Numbered from the stretch's first letter, positions 8,380 to 16,991 are shown. The stretch: DNA of 64,000 nucleotides from Pandoraea sp. PE-S2T-3 (GCF_002179965.1 NZ_NGUQ01000011.1:62001-126000), one strand, 5' to 3'. Made by a program: numbers and translations. Notes: generated from the letters alone by a model not told the origin.

Positions 8380-10035
8380 TCAGACGCGGGTCAGGTCGAA
8401 CTGCGCCTTGTTGCCCTTGCCGTAGACCTTCAGCGCGCCCTTCTCGCCCACGGCGTTCGGACGGGTGAAGATCCAGTTCTGCCAGGCCGACAGACGCCCG
8501 AAGATGCGCGTGTTCATCGTCTCTTTGCCGTTGAAGCGCAAGTTGGCTTCCAGCCCCGTGAGCGCATCGGGCGACATCGCCGCGCGCTCTTCGATGGCGA
8601 TGCGAATCTCGTCCGGCCAATCCAGATCGTCCACCGCTGCGGTGACCAGTCCCAGACGCTCGGCCTCGTCCGGACGCACGCGGCGTCCGATGGTTTCGCG
8701 CACGGCGTCGAGTTCCGCCTTGTCTTCGTAGAAGCGGCGGGCCAGACGCGACTGGTCGGTCACCATCGGCAGCAAGCCGAAGTTCACTTCCGAGAGCGTG
8801 ATCGCCGGTTCGTCTTCTTCGCTGGCAGGCAGCGCGGCCATATAGGTGCGGTCGGCGGCGAACGCGAATTCGGCGAGCGTGCCCGTGAAGCACGAGTCCG
8901 GCTCGATGAGCGCGAACAGCGAACGCGACGACACGTCGATGCGGGCCAGCGTGCGGCGCAGCATGCCGATGGTTTCACGCACGAGCCAGTGGCTTTGATG
9001 TGCCATGAGCGACGCGTCGGCCGCCAGCACGTGTTGGGCATCGCCTTCGGTACGCAGCAGCCACGTGCCGATGTCGAGCTCGTTGGTGCGCAGATTGAGA
9101 ATGGCGTCGTCGAGTTCGCGCGCCATCTGCAACGGCCACCAGCGCACACCGGCGGCTTCGATGCCGGCAATGTCCTGCGGCGGCGCCGACTTCGGTGCCT
9201 TCACGGTCAGGCTGGCCGTGCGATTGGTGCGGTCGATTTCCACGTCGACGAATTCGTAGCGGATGGCATCGGCTTCGTCGGTGCGTTCGATACGCGTGAG
9301 CGTCACGCCCTTGCCGCCCGGGCGGTCACTTTGTTGCGCCAGTTCCAGCGCGCGTGCCGAGATGGTTTGCGCGAACTGCGCGGGCTTGACCACGTCATCG
9401 ACCAGACGCCATTGCTTGGCACGCTCGCCACGAATGCCTTCCACGATGGTGCAGAAAATGTCGGCGCGGTCGTTGCGCACGTGGCGCTTGTCGGTCAGGC
9501 GGGTGAGGCCGCCCGTACCCGGCAGCACGCCGAGCAGCGGCACTTCCGGCAGCGACACGGACGACGAGCGGTCGTCGACCAGATAGATTTCGTCGCAGGC
9601 CAGTGCCAGCTCGTAGCCGCCGCCTGCGCAGGCGCCGTTCACGGCGGCGAGGAATTTCAGGCCCGAGTAGCGGCTGGAGTCTTCCAGACCGTTGCGCGTT
9701 TCGTTGGTGAATTTGCAGAAGTTGACCTTCCACGCATGCGAGGACACACCCAGCATGAAGATGTTGGCGCCCGAGCAGAACACGCGGTCCTTCGCGCTCG
9801 TGACCACCACGGTCTTGACTTCAGGGTGTTCGAAGCGGATGCGCTGCACGGCATCGTGCAGCTCGATATCCACACCCAGATCGTACGAATTGAGCTTGAG
9901 CTTGTAGCCCTCGCGAATGCCGCCGTCTTCTGCGATGTCGATCGTCAGCGTGGCGACCTGGCCTTCGAAACTCAGCTTCCAGTGCTTGTACTGCGTAGGG
10001 TCCGTACGGTAGTCGACGTGGGGTTTGCCGAACAT
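8380..10035 (-). CDS. boxC: 2,3-epoxybenzoyl-CoA dihydrolase BoxC
   Basis: 551 residues from the ATG at 10035, which has a GGAGG site five bases upstream; a TTG 12 bases earlier is less likely. BoxC opens and hydrolyses the 2,3-epoxide, releasing formate and giving 3,4-dehydroadipyl-CoA semialdehyde. It is a double-length crotonase-fold protein: the first half has KDRVFCSGANIFMLG and NGACAGGGYELALACDEI (oxyanion-hole segments), and the second half has a degenerate repeat. It is first gene of the leftward boxCBA operon and is driven from a BoxR-operator-like promoter at 10071-10102. Confidence 0.96.
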   Translation of the reverse strand: MFGKPHVDYRTDPTQYKHWKLSFEGQVATLTIDIAEDGGIREGYKLKLNSYDLGVDIELHDAVQRIRFEHPEVKTVVVTSAKDRVFCSGANIFMLGVSSHAWKVNFCKFTNETRNGLEDSSRYSGLKFLAAVNGACAGGGYELALACDEIYLVDDRSSSVSLPEVPLLGVLPGTGGLTRLTDKRHVRNDRADIFCTIVEGIRGERAKQWRLVDDVVKPAQFAQTISARALELAQQSDRPGGKGVTLTRIERTDEADAIRYEFVDVEIDRTNRTASLTVKAPKSAPPQDIAGIEAAGVRWWPLQMARELDDAILNLRTNELDIGTWLLRTEGDAQHVLAADASLMAHQSHWLVRETIGMLRRTLARIDVSSRSLFALIEPDSCFTGTLAEFAFAADRTYMAALPASEEDEPAITLSEVNFGLLPMVTDQSRLARRFYEDKAELDAVRETIGRRVRPDEAERLGLVTAAVDDLDWPDEIRIAIEERAAMSPDALTGLEANLRFNGKETMNTRIFGRLSAWQNWIFTRPNAVGEKGALKVYGKGNKAQFDLTRV

Positions 10036-10070
10036 GATTGCCTCCAACTCGAATAATGATCTTGTTGAAT

Positions 10071-10102
10071 TGCAATATAGTGCAGCACAAACCCATCGTC
10101 AA
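10071..10102 (-). promoter_or_regulatory. boxC promoter with BoxR/BzdR-type operator
   Basis: On the minus strand, TTGACG (10097-10102) and TATATT (10074-10079) are spaced by exactly 17 bp. The -10 hexamer is bracketed by TGCA-N6-TGCA (10071-10074 and 10081-10084). TGCA pairs with six-base spacing are the known operator pattern of BzdR, the BoxR homologue. Repressor binding here would block RNA polymerase directly. The BoxR link is inferred from site type and gene context. Confidence 0.75.
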
Positions 10103-10147
10103 CGGTTAACTTGAATAAAAATGAATTATTTTGCAGATAACTAACAT

Positions 10148-11062
10148 TCAGTCGGACGATAACTGCACTGCCAAGCGTCCTCGCAGTTGCAGATACGCGT
10201 CTGCCAGTGCCTTCCCGCCGGTATCGAAGCTCATGTCCGCTTTGGCGTAGAAGTCCTGCCGGCCGGCGAGAATGCGCTTCAGATCGTTCATCGCTTCGGC
10301 GTTGCCCGACATCGGCCGCAAGTCACCCTGCGCCACCACCCGTTTCATGTGCTCTTCCGGCGACGCTTGCAGCCAGACCGCGTAGCAATGGGTCAGCAGG
10401 AAATTGAAGGTGGCCGCGTCGCTCACGATACCGCCCGGCGACGCGATCACGGCACGCGGATGCTCGGCCACGACGGCTTCCAGCGCCCGCAGCTCATAGC
10501 GGCGATAGGCGGTGGCGCCATAGAGCGAATAGATTTCCGACGGCGGGCAGCCGGCCAGTTGTTCGATCACGCGGTTGAGTTCGACAAACGGCACGTGCAT
10601 GTCATCGGCCAGCATCCGGCCCAGCGTGGACTTGCCCGCGCCACGCAGCCCGATGAGGGCAATGCGCCCACGCCGGTCCGGGTCGCGCTCGCTGCCTGCG
10701 AACAACTCGCTGAGTGCCTGACGGGCCCGCGTGAGCGCTTCGCCGTCGCGACCGTGCAGGATTTCGCGAATCAGCAGCCACTCGGCGGACGACGTGGTCT
10801 CATCGCCGACGATTTCCGCCAATGTGCAATTTAGTGCCTGTGCAAGCTGGCGCAGAAACAGCACGGACGCGTTGCCCACGCCCGATTCCAGATTGGCGAC
10901 ATGGCGCTCGGACACATCGGCGTCGAGCGCCAGCGCCTTGCGTGTCAGGCCGCGACGGGCGCGCAGCGTGCGCACGCGCTCGCCCAGCGCAACCAGAAAC
11001 GGGTCTTTCTCTACGACGGCACGCGCCGTCAACACCCCATCGGCAGGCGCACTCTTATTCAT
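10148..11062 (-). CDS. boxR: BoxR, benzoyl-CoA-responsive regulator (XRE HTH + shikimate-kinase-like domain)
   Basis: 304 residues. The XRE-type HTH is at about 25-85 (GERVRTLRARRGLTRKALAL, then SERHVANLESGVGN). It is fused to a shikimate-kinase-like domain with an intact P-loop, GLRGAGKST (138-146), and VFELNR-type and ASPGGIVSD segments. This architecture defines BoxR/BzdR, where the kinase-like domain senses benzoyl-CoA rather than making shikimate phosphate. It lies directly upstream of boxC on the same strand (112-bp gap holding the boxC promoter) and is divergent from the DUF4863-boxD-ligase block, so it can govern both arms. Confidence 0.95.
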   Translation of the reverse strand: MNKSAPADGVLTARAVVEKDPFLVALGERVRTLRARRGLTRKALALDADVSERHVANLESGVGNASVLFLRQLAQALNCTLAEIVGDETTSSAEWLLIREILHGRDGEALTRARQALSELFAGSERDPDRRGRIALIGLRGAGKSTLGRMLADDMHVPFVELNRVIEQLAGCPPSEIYSLYGATAYRRYELRALEAVVAEHPRAVIASPGGIVSDAATFNFLLTHCYAVWLQASPEEHMKRVVAQGDLRPMSGNAEAMNDLKRILAGRQDFYAKADMSFDTGGKALADAYLQLRGRLAVQLSSD

Positions 11063-11102
11063 TGGGCGAGATCCTCAGAACAGGTAACATGTAATATATT
11101 GC

Positions 11103-11131
11103 TTGACAGCGAAAATTGCATGCTCTAATTT
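11103..11131 (+). promoter_or_regulatory. Promoter of the DUF4863-boxD-ligase operon
   Basis: TTGACA (11103-11108), a 17-bp spacer and TAATTT (11126-11131) form a strong sigma-70 match, 182 bp before the DUF4863 start. A TGCATGC element (11117-11123) sits in the spacer and could be a BoxR half-site. The full TGCA-N6-TGCA pattern is not present here. Confidence 0.6.
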
Positions 11132-11312
11132 TCACCATGCGTCGATAAAAAAGCAAACACGGGCCGCAGCCCGGCCTGATCGGCGTCAAACCCGGTGTAC
11201 GGAAGATCGTAAGAACAAGACAGTGCGAGCCGCCGCCATGCCATCGCCCGATGGCGATCGCCGATGCGAAAAAGCGGTCAGCTTGCCATTGCGTCATCCC
11301 CAGGAGACATGG

Positions 11313-11783
11313 ATGGATGTGCCCCAATTTCAGGCGCTGATCGCCGACCTTACGCGACAGCTCGACGGCCGTGCGCTCGACGCCGGCCTCGCCGACTGGC
11401 TCAACACCCATTACGGTGCCGATTCCGAAGGCTTCGCCGCCCTCACTGCCGCCTGCCAGACCGGCGTTGCCGAGGGCTGGCTGTGCAATCGCGAAGGCGG
11501 CGGCATTCGTTACGGCCGTGTGCTCAAGCCCACCTCAGATACCCATGGTTTTTCCGTCGATGTGGTCGACATGGCCGATCTGGCCGGTCCGCACCATACG
11601 CATCCGAACGGCGAAATCGATCTGATCATGCCGCTCACGCCCGGCGCGACCTTCGACGGGCATCCCGCAGGCTGGTGCGTCTACGGCCCCGGCACGGCGC
11701 ATCGCCCGACCGTGGCGCACGGTCGCGCGCTAGTGCTTTATCTCCTGCCCCAAGGGGCCATCGAATTTACCCGCAGCGCCTGA
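11313..11783 (+). CDS. DUF4863 family protein (4-hydroxylaminobenzoate lyase-like), box-associated
   Basis: 156 residues from the ATG at 11313, with AGGAGA at 11302. The sequence matches the DUF4863 family, which includes the 4-hydroxylaminobenzoate lyase PnbB. It has a cupin-like centre GPHHTHPNGEIDLIMPL with two candidate metal-ligand His, and HRPTVAHGRALVLYLLPQGAIEF near the end. The role in benzoyl-CoA breakdown is not established. It heads the rightward box operon, 73 bp ahead of boxD, so a side reaction or scavenging task in aromatic acid metabolism is likely (inference). An upstream in-frame start at 11103 lies inside the promoter and is rejected. Confidence 0.85.
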   Translation: MDVPQFQALIADLTRQLDGRALDAGLADWLNTHYGADSEGFAALTAACQTGVAEGWLCNREGGGIRYGRVLKPTSDTHGFSVDVVDMADLAGPHHTHPNGEIDLIMPLTPGATFDGHPAGWCVYGPGTAHRPTVAHGRALVLYLLPQGAIEFTRSA

Positions 11784-11856
11784 CGCCCGATTCTGCGGTG
11801 GCCGCGTCGCAACGCGGCCACCCGGTGAATGCGCGCTTGCCCACCGAGTCTTTGCC

Positions 11857-13434
11857 ATGAGTACGCCTGTCTTGCTGGAAAACTACGTCGCTGGCCAATG
11901 GGTGGCCGGTCGTGGTGAGGGGACCGCCCTCACCGACCCCGTCACCGGCGAGACCCTCGCCCGCGTGTCGAGCGACGGACTGGATCTCGACGCCGCGTTC
12001 ACCTTCGCACGCGATACCGCCGGGCCTGCGCTGCGGGCACTGTCGTTCGCCGAACGGGCGCAACGGCTGTCGCAGATCGTCACCGCCTTGCAGGCGAACC
12101 GCGACGAGTACTACGCCATTGCTACCGCCAACTCGGGCACCGTCGCCACCGACTCCGCCGTCGATATCGACGGGGCCATCTACACGCTGTCGACCTACGC
12201 CAAGCTCGGCGCTGCACTCGGCGGCGCGCATACGCTGCTCGATGGCGCCGCAACGCCGCTCGCGAAAGATGGCTCGTTTGCCGTGCGCCACGTCTTGCGT
12301 CCGACACCGGGCGTGGCGCTCTTCATCAACGCCTTCAACTTCCCGGCGTGGGGGTTGTGGGAGAAAGCCGCCGCAGCGCTGCTCGCCGGCGTGCCGGTGA
12401 TCGTCAAGCCTGCGACCTCCACCGCGTGGCTTACGCAGCGCATGGTGGCCGATGCCGTTGCCGCCAACGTGCTGCCGGCAGGCAGTCTCTCGGTAATTTG
12501 CGGCAGCGCCGCCGGGCTGCTCGATCGCATCGGGCCGTTCGACGTGGTGTCGTTCACCGGGTCGGCGGCCACCGCCGCCACGTTGCGCGCGCACCCGGCG
12601 TTCACCGAGCGCTCGGCACGCATCAACGTCGAAGCCGACAGCCTGAACAGCGCCCTGCTGCTGCCCGATGCCGCACCCGGCACCGCTGCGTTCGATCAGT
12701 TCGTGCGCGAAGTGGCCCGCGAGATGACCGTCAAGTCGGGACAGAAATGCACCGCCATTCGTCGCGCATTGGTGCCGGTGGAACACTTCGACGCGGCAGC
12801 GGCAGCGATTGCCGAGCGACTGGCGAAGACCGTCGTGGGCAACCCGCGTAACGACACCGTGCGGATGGGCTCGCTCGTGAGCCTGTCGCAAAAGCGCGCC
12901 GTGTTGGCAGGCATTGCCGATCTGCAAGCCGAAGCGGAAACGCTCTACGACGGCAATCGCGACGCCACGTTCGTCGATGCCGCCGCGGATAGCGCTTGCG
13001 TCGCGCCGGTACTGCTCGGGCTGCGCGATGGCGCATCGGGTCAGCGCGTGCACGACACGGAAGTCTTCGGGCCGGTGGCCACGCTCGTCGGCTATCGCGA
13101 TATCGACGAGGCCATTGCGCTGGCCAAACGCGGTCAGGGCTCGCTCGTCGTGTCGCTGTTCAGCAACGACGCACTCGCCATGCACGCGCCCGCCGTTGCG
13201 CTGGCCGATGCTCATGGCCGTGTGCACGCGGTCGATCCGTCGGTCGCCAAGACGCAGACCGGTCACGGCAACGTCATGCCGCAGTCGCTGCATGGCGGCC
13301 CGGGCCGCGCCGGTGGTGGTGAAGAACTGGGCGGGCTGCGCGCGCTGCGTTTCTATCACGTGCGCTCGGCCGTGCAAGGCCCCGCAGCGTTGGTCGAATC
13401 CCTGACGGCGGATGCCGTTGAATTACCGAAGTAG
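11857..13434 (+). CDS. boxD: 3,4-dehydroadipyl-CoA semialdehyde dehydrogenase BoxD
   Basis: 525 residues, aldehyde dehydrogenase superfamily. It oxidises the BoxC product to 3,4-dehydroadipyl-CoA with NADP+. Motifs: INAFNFPAWGLWEKAAAAL and PVIVKPATSTAWLTQ (cofactor site), VSFTGSAATAATLR, INVEADSLNSALLLPD with the general-base Glu, and KSGQKCTAIRRALVP with the catalytic Cys298. Length and the GQKC motif match the PaaZ/BoxD branch, not ordinary ALDHs. It follows the DUF4863 gene in the rightward operon and supplies the last specific step before beta-oxidation. Confidence 0.93.
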   Translation: MSTPVLLENYVAGQWVAGRGEGTALTDPVTGETLARVSSDGLDLDAAFTFARDTAGPALRALSFAERAQRLSQIVTALQANRDEYYAIATANSGTVATDSAVDIDGAIYTLSTYAKLGAALGGAHTLLDGAATPLAKDGSFAVRHVLRPTPGVALFINAFNFPAWGLWEKAAAALLAGVPVIVKPATSTAWLTQRMVADAVAANVLPAGSLSVICGSAAGLLDRIGPFDVVSFTGSAATAATLRAHPAFTERSARINVEADSLNSALLLPDAAPGTAAFDQFVREVAREMTVKSGQKCTAIRRALVPVEHFDAAAAAIAERLAKTVVGNPRNDTVRMGSLVSLSQKRAVLAGIADLQAEAETLYDGNRDATFVDAAADSACVAPVLLGLRDGASGQRVHDTEVFGPVATLVGYRDIDEAIALAKRGQGSLVVSLFSNDALAMHAPAVALADAHGRVHAVDPSVAKTQTGHGNVMPQSLHGGPGRAGGGEELGGLRALRFYHVRSAVQGPAALVESLTADAVELPK

Positions 13435-13621
13435 CCGTTGATAGCAATGCCAAGCAGTCCTAAGCCATAACCAGCAGCCGAAAGCAGTCGCAAGCAGTCG
13501 CAAGCCGTCGTAGTCAAGGTGTTTCATACAGGTGCCGTCAGAGCGCCGAAGAGAACCAACGCCACGTGCGCGTTGCCCTCGCACGTGTGCAGGGCTCGCG
13601 CGGCGATCCACCGGAGGCAAC

Positions 13622-15196
13622 ATGGAAGCCGTACTCACCCCACCGCCGGCGAACTTCAACTTCGCCGCGCACCTTGAAGCGCTCAATCGCGCTCGCGCCG
13701 CCAAGACTGCGTATCTCGACGACACACAATCGCTCACCTATGGCGAGCTTGCCGAGCGTAGCCGGCGCTTTGCGACGGGACTCGCGCGCGCAGGCGTGCA
13801 TCGGGAAGAGCGCATCCTGCTCGTGATGCTCGACACCATCGACCTGCCCGTCGCCTTTCTCGGCGCGCTGTATGCGGGTGTAGTGCCCGTTGTCGTCAAC
13901 ACGCTGCTCACCGCCGACGATTACGCGTACATGATCGCGCACAGCAAGGCGCAACTCGTGATCGCCTCGGGCGCGTTGATGCCGACCGTGCAGGCCGCAC
14001 TCGACAAGACCAGCGCACCGCCGCCGTGTGTGGTGTCGCAGCCAATCGCCGTCGCGGAGGCTGCCGACGCCGCACCACACACCCCGACTGTCACGTTCGA
14101 CTCGCTCATCGACGGGCCGCCCAGTGCCATGCCCGCCGACACCGCCGGCGACGACATTGCGTTCTGGCTGTATTCCTCAGGTTCCACTGGCAAGCCCAAG
14201 GGCACCGTGCACACGCACGCGAACCTGTACTGGACGGTAGAAACCTACGGCCGCAATGTGCTCGGCATTCGCGAAGAGGACGTGGTCTTTTCGGCCGCGA
14301 AATTGTTCTTCGCCTACGGGCTGGGCAACGCCCTCACGTTCCCGCTGTCCGTCGGCGCAACGGTGTTGCTGATGGCCGAGCGCCCGACCGCCGAAGCGGT
14401 GGCGCAGCGCCTGAAACAGCATCGCCCGACGATCTTCTACGGCGTGCCCACGCTCTACGCGAACCTGCTCGCGTCGCCGCACCTGCCTGCCCGCGAAGAC
14501 GTCGCGCTGCGCTTGTGCACGTCAGCAGGCGAAGCGTTGCCGCGCGAGATCGGCGAGCGCTTCACTGCGCATTTCGGTGCCGAGATTCTCGATGGCATCG
14601 GCTCGACCGAGATGCTGCACATCTTCCTGTCGAATCGTGCGGGGCAAGTGGCCTACGGGACGACCGGCGAAGCGGTGCCCGGCTATTCGGTGGAACTGCG
14701 CGACGAGAACGGCCAGCCCGTGCCCGACGGCGAGATCGGCGACCTGTACATCAAGGGGCCAAGTGCCGCGTTGATGTACTGGTGCAATCGCGAGAAATCG
14801 CGCGCCACGTTCCTCGGCGACTGGCTCAAGAGCGGCGACAAGTACCAGCGTCTGCCCAATGGGTATTACGTCTATGCCGGGCGCAGTGACGATATGCTCA
14901 AGGTCAGCGGCCAGTACGTCTCGCCTATCGAAGTCGAGATGGTGCTGATGCAGCACGACGCGGTACTCGAAGCGGGCGTGGTCGGCCGCGACGACAACGG
15001 TCTGACCAAGACGCAGGCCTTTGTCGTACTCAAGCCCGGTGTCGTGGCCGATGACGAGATGGCGACGGCGCTCAAGGCGTTCGTCAAGGCGCGTCTGGCG
15101 CCGCATAAATACCCTCGCGAGCTGGTGTTCGTCGACGATCTGCCGAAGACAGCGACGGGCAAGGTCCAGCGCTTCAAGCTGCGCGAGTTGCTCTAG
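13622..15196 (+). CDS. bclA: Benzoate-CoA ligase
   Basis: 524 residues from the ATG at 13622, with GGAGG just upstream. This AMP-forming ligase activates benzoate to benzoyl-CoA, the entry step of the pathway. The ATP motif YSSGSTGKPKGTVHTH starts near residue 185; other motifs are YGVPTLYANLL, LDGIGSTEMLHIF, the hinge region with GRSDDMLKVSGQYVSPIE, and the catalytic Lys in PKTATGKVQRFKLREL. These match benzoate-CoA ligases (BclA/BadA) rather than generic acyl-CoA synthetases. The 187-bp gap after boxD holds short imperfect AAGCAGTC repeats (about 13450-13512). Confidence 0.93.
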   Translation: MEAVLTPPPANFNFAAHLEALNRARAAKTAYLDDTQSLTYGELAERSRRFATGLARAGVHREERILLVMLDTIDLPVAFLGALYAGVVPVVVNTLLTADDYAYMIAHSKAQLVIASGALMPTVQAALDKTSAPPPCVVSQPIAVAEAADAAPHTPTVTFDSLIDGPPSAMPADTAGDDIAFWLYSSGSTGKPKGTVHTHANLYWTVETYGRNVLGIREEDVVFSAAKLFFAYGLGNALTFPLSVGATVLLMAERPTAEAVAQRLKQHRPTIFYGVPTLYANLLASPHLPAREDVALRLCTSAGEALPREIGERFTAHFGAEILDGIGSTEMLHIFLSNRAGQVAYGTTGEAVPGYSVELRDENGQPVPDGEIGDLYIKGPSAALMYWCNREKSRATFLGDWLKSGDKYQRLPNGYYVYAGRSDDMLKVSGQYVSPIEVEMVLMQHDAVLEAGVVGRDDNGLTKTQAFVVLKPGVVADDEMATALKAFVKARLAPHKYPRELVFVDDLPKTATGKVQRFKLRELL

Positions 15197-15210
15197 GAGA
15201 AGACGAGACG

Positions 15211-16050
15211 ATGTCGGACACACAGTTCGCCCGGATCGAGACGGCCTCGCACGGGCCGCTCTCGCTGGAATACCGGTGGCTCAATCGTGAGCGCACCGAC
15301 GCGCCGTTGCTGGTCTTTCTGCACGAAGGGCTGGGATCGGTCGCGATGTGGAAAGACTGGCCGCAGCAGTTGTGCGACGCGGGGGGCTATCGTGGCCTCG
15401 TGTTTTCGCGCAACGGCTATGGCCGCTCGACGCCGCGCCCGCATGACGAGAAGTGGCCGGTCGACTTCATGCACAAGCAGGCGCGCGAAGTGTTGCCTGC
15501 GTTTCTCGATGCGGTCGGTGTCGGCCCTGAAGCCGCCGGGCGCGTGTGGCTCGTGGGCCATAGCGACGGTGGTTCGATTGCGCTGCTGTTCTCGGCCGCG
15601 TTCCCCGACCGGCTGGCAGGGGCGGTCGTACTGGCACCGCATCTGTTCGTGGAAGACGTGTCGGTCGAGAGTATTGCCAAGACGAAAACGGTGTTCGAGA
15701 CGACCGATCTGCGCACGAAGCTCGCGCGCTATCACGACGATGTGGAGAGCGCCTTCTGGGGCTGGAACGACATCTGGTTGAACCCGGCGTTTCGCGAATG
15801 GAATCTGGTCGGTGCCGTGGCGAGTATCGAGAAGCCGCTGCTCGCGATTCAGGGCGAGGACGACGAATACGGCACGATGGCGCAGATGGACAGCATTGCC
15901 GCCAACGTGTCGCATGCGAAAGTGGTGAAGCTGCCCGACTGCGGCCACTCCCCGCATCGCGATGCGCCTGAAGCACTGGCGCAAGCCATCGTGTCGTTCA
16001 TCGATGGCGGCGGTGCGGTCGAAGCGTCGGGCGATCAGCGCGCGGCCTGA
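15211..16050 (+). CDS. Alpha/beta hydrolase of the box cluster
   Basis: 279 residues, 15 bp after the ligase and clearly co-transcribed (GGAGAAGACGAG site). Alpha/beta-hydrolase fold: FLHEGLGSVAMWKDWP with the oxyanion HEG, nucleophile elbow VGHSDGGS, acid in IQGEDDEYGT, and base His in DCGHSPHRD. A similar hydrolase accompanies many box clusters. A plausible task is hydrolysis of dead-end CoA thioesters or ring-cleavage by-products, but no substrate is proven. Confidence 0.88.
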   Translation: MSDTQFARIETASHGPLSLEYRWLNRERTDAPLLVFLHEGLGSVAMWKDWPQQLCDAGGYRGLVFSRNGYGRSTPRPHDEKWPVDFMHKQAREVLPAFLDAVGVGPEAAGRVWLVGHSDGGSIALLFSAAFPDRLAGAVVLAPHLFVEDVSVESIAKTKTVFETTDLRTKLARYHDDVESAFWGWNDIWLNPAFREWNLVGAVASIEKPLLAIQGEDDEYGTMAQMDSIAANVSHAKVVKLPDCGHSPHRDAPEALAQAIVSFIDGGGAVEASGDQRAA

Positions 16051-16118
16051 TTCACTGACTCGCTGATTCACTGACTCATCGATTCACGGATTTACGATTC
16101 GCAGATTCACCGATTCAC
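16049..16118. repeat. Degenerate GATTCAC tandem repeat between convergent genes
   Basis: About seven imperfect copies of a GATTCAC-like heptamer, two of them within the longer unit GATTCACTGACTC. The patch starts in the stop codon of the hydrolase and ends 16 bp before the 3' end of the TetR gene. No hairpin terminator is evident in this gap. Confidence 0.7.
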
Positions 16119-16133
16119 CGCGCCGGGGCGGGC

Positions 16134-16847
16134 TCAACGCTCCGGCGCAATCGCCATATCTTCGATGGCGCGATACACCAGCGCCTTGGCGTCCTCGATG
16201 GACGGCGTGCGGCGCACCAGCCCCGCAAAGCGCTGATCGACCAGCAGCGCCGCCAAACCATGCACATACGCCCAGCCCGCCGCCATCGTGACGGCCCGCT
16301 CGGCATCCAGTTCTCCCCACCACTCGTTATTGCCCTGCGCATCCACTACCGGTGCGGGATCGAGCACGCCTGAGAGCAAGCGCATGGAGTTGCGGCGAGC
16401 GTCTTGCAACGACGTCCGTTCCAGATCGAGCAACTCGTTGCGCGACATCAGGCGGAACATGTCCGGATTCGCCACCGCGAAATCGATATACGCATGCGCG
16501 ACCGCCTTGCGACGCGCCGGGCCGGGCTTGGCTTCGCTGGCGCGCGCCGACATCGCCGCCGCCAGCCGCCGATGCCCGTCGGCCACGAGTTCACTCAACA
16601 CCCCCGCGGTATCGCCAAAGTGATGCTGCGGCGCGGTGTGCGACACCCCCGCCTCGCGCGCAATCGAGCGCAACGTCAGCCCGCGCAGGCCATCGCGCTT
16701 GAGCACCGTCTCGGCGGCCTGCAAGAGCGCTTCGGGCAATCCGCCGTGATGGTATGGGCGCACTTTCGCGCCACGGCCGGCACGCGGTGCCCGGGCGGTT
16801 TCATCGGCTGGCTTGTCGGCAGGCTTGCCGGGGGATTTGTCTGTCAT
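16134..16847 (-). CDS. TetR/AcrR-family regulator of the FAD-monooxygenase
   Basis: 237 residues from the ATG at 16847. A Lys/Pro/Arg-rich N-terminal tail of about 32 residues precedes the HTH (GLRGLTLRSIAREAGVSHTAPQHHFGDTAGVLSEL at about 57-92, quoted here in part as GVSHTAPQHHFGD). The C-terminal ligand domain ends FAGLVRRTPSIEDAKALVY. It is divergent from the FAD-monooxygenase across 144 bp that hold two TTTCC-N3-GGAAA dyads. The pairing suggests repression of the monooxygenase and of itself, relieved by the enzyme's substrate (inference). Confidence 0.88.
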   Translation of the reverse strand: MTDKSPGKPADKPADETARAPRAGRGAKVRPYHHGGLPEALLQAAETVLKRDGLRGLTLRSIAREAGVSHTAPQHHFGDTAGVLSELVADGHRRLAAAMSARASEAKPGPARRKAVAHAYIDFAVANPDMFRLMSRNELLDLERTSLQDARRNSMRLLSGVLDPAPVVDAQGNNEWWGELDAERAVTMAAGWAYVHGLAALLVDQRFAGLVRRTPSIEDAKALVYRAIEDMAIAPER

Positions 16848-16861
16848 ACCTGAGGTCAATG

Positions 16862-16923
16862 TTTCCAACGGAAAAATATGTTGACGGCAATCGGGAGTCT
16901 CGTCAAAATCTTTCCACTGGAAA
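16862..16923. promoter_or_regulatory. Paired TetR operators (TTTCC-N3-GGAAA twice)
   Basis: TTTCCAACGGAAA (16862-16874) and TTTCCACTGGAAA (16911-16923) are both 13-bp dyads, 49 bp apart centre to centre. The outer flanks form a larger inverted repeat: TCAATGTTTCCA at 16856 and TGGAAACATTGA at 16918. They lie between the divergent tetR and monooxygenase starts, the expected place for autoregulatory TetR operators. Confidence 0.75.
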
Positions 16924-16991
16924 CATTGACGAATGGATGGCGACCGCCGCCCGTCGATGTCCGGAACGACTTATCCGAACGAGAGGCATTC

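Noticed and set aside
7019-8425. Long open frame of about 468 codons antisense to boxB
   Set aside because: It mirrors boxB; no ribosome site or recognisable domain supports it.
8311-10056. Long open frame of about 581 codons antisense to boxC
   Set aside because: Its product is His/Arg/Gln-rich and family-free, while the opposite strand is a full BoxC. Long antisense frames are normal in high-G+C genes.
11767-13377. Long open frame of about 536 codons antisense to boxD
   Set aside because: It is the shadow of a clear aldehyde dehydrogenase, with biased His/Arg composition.
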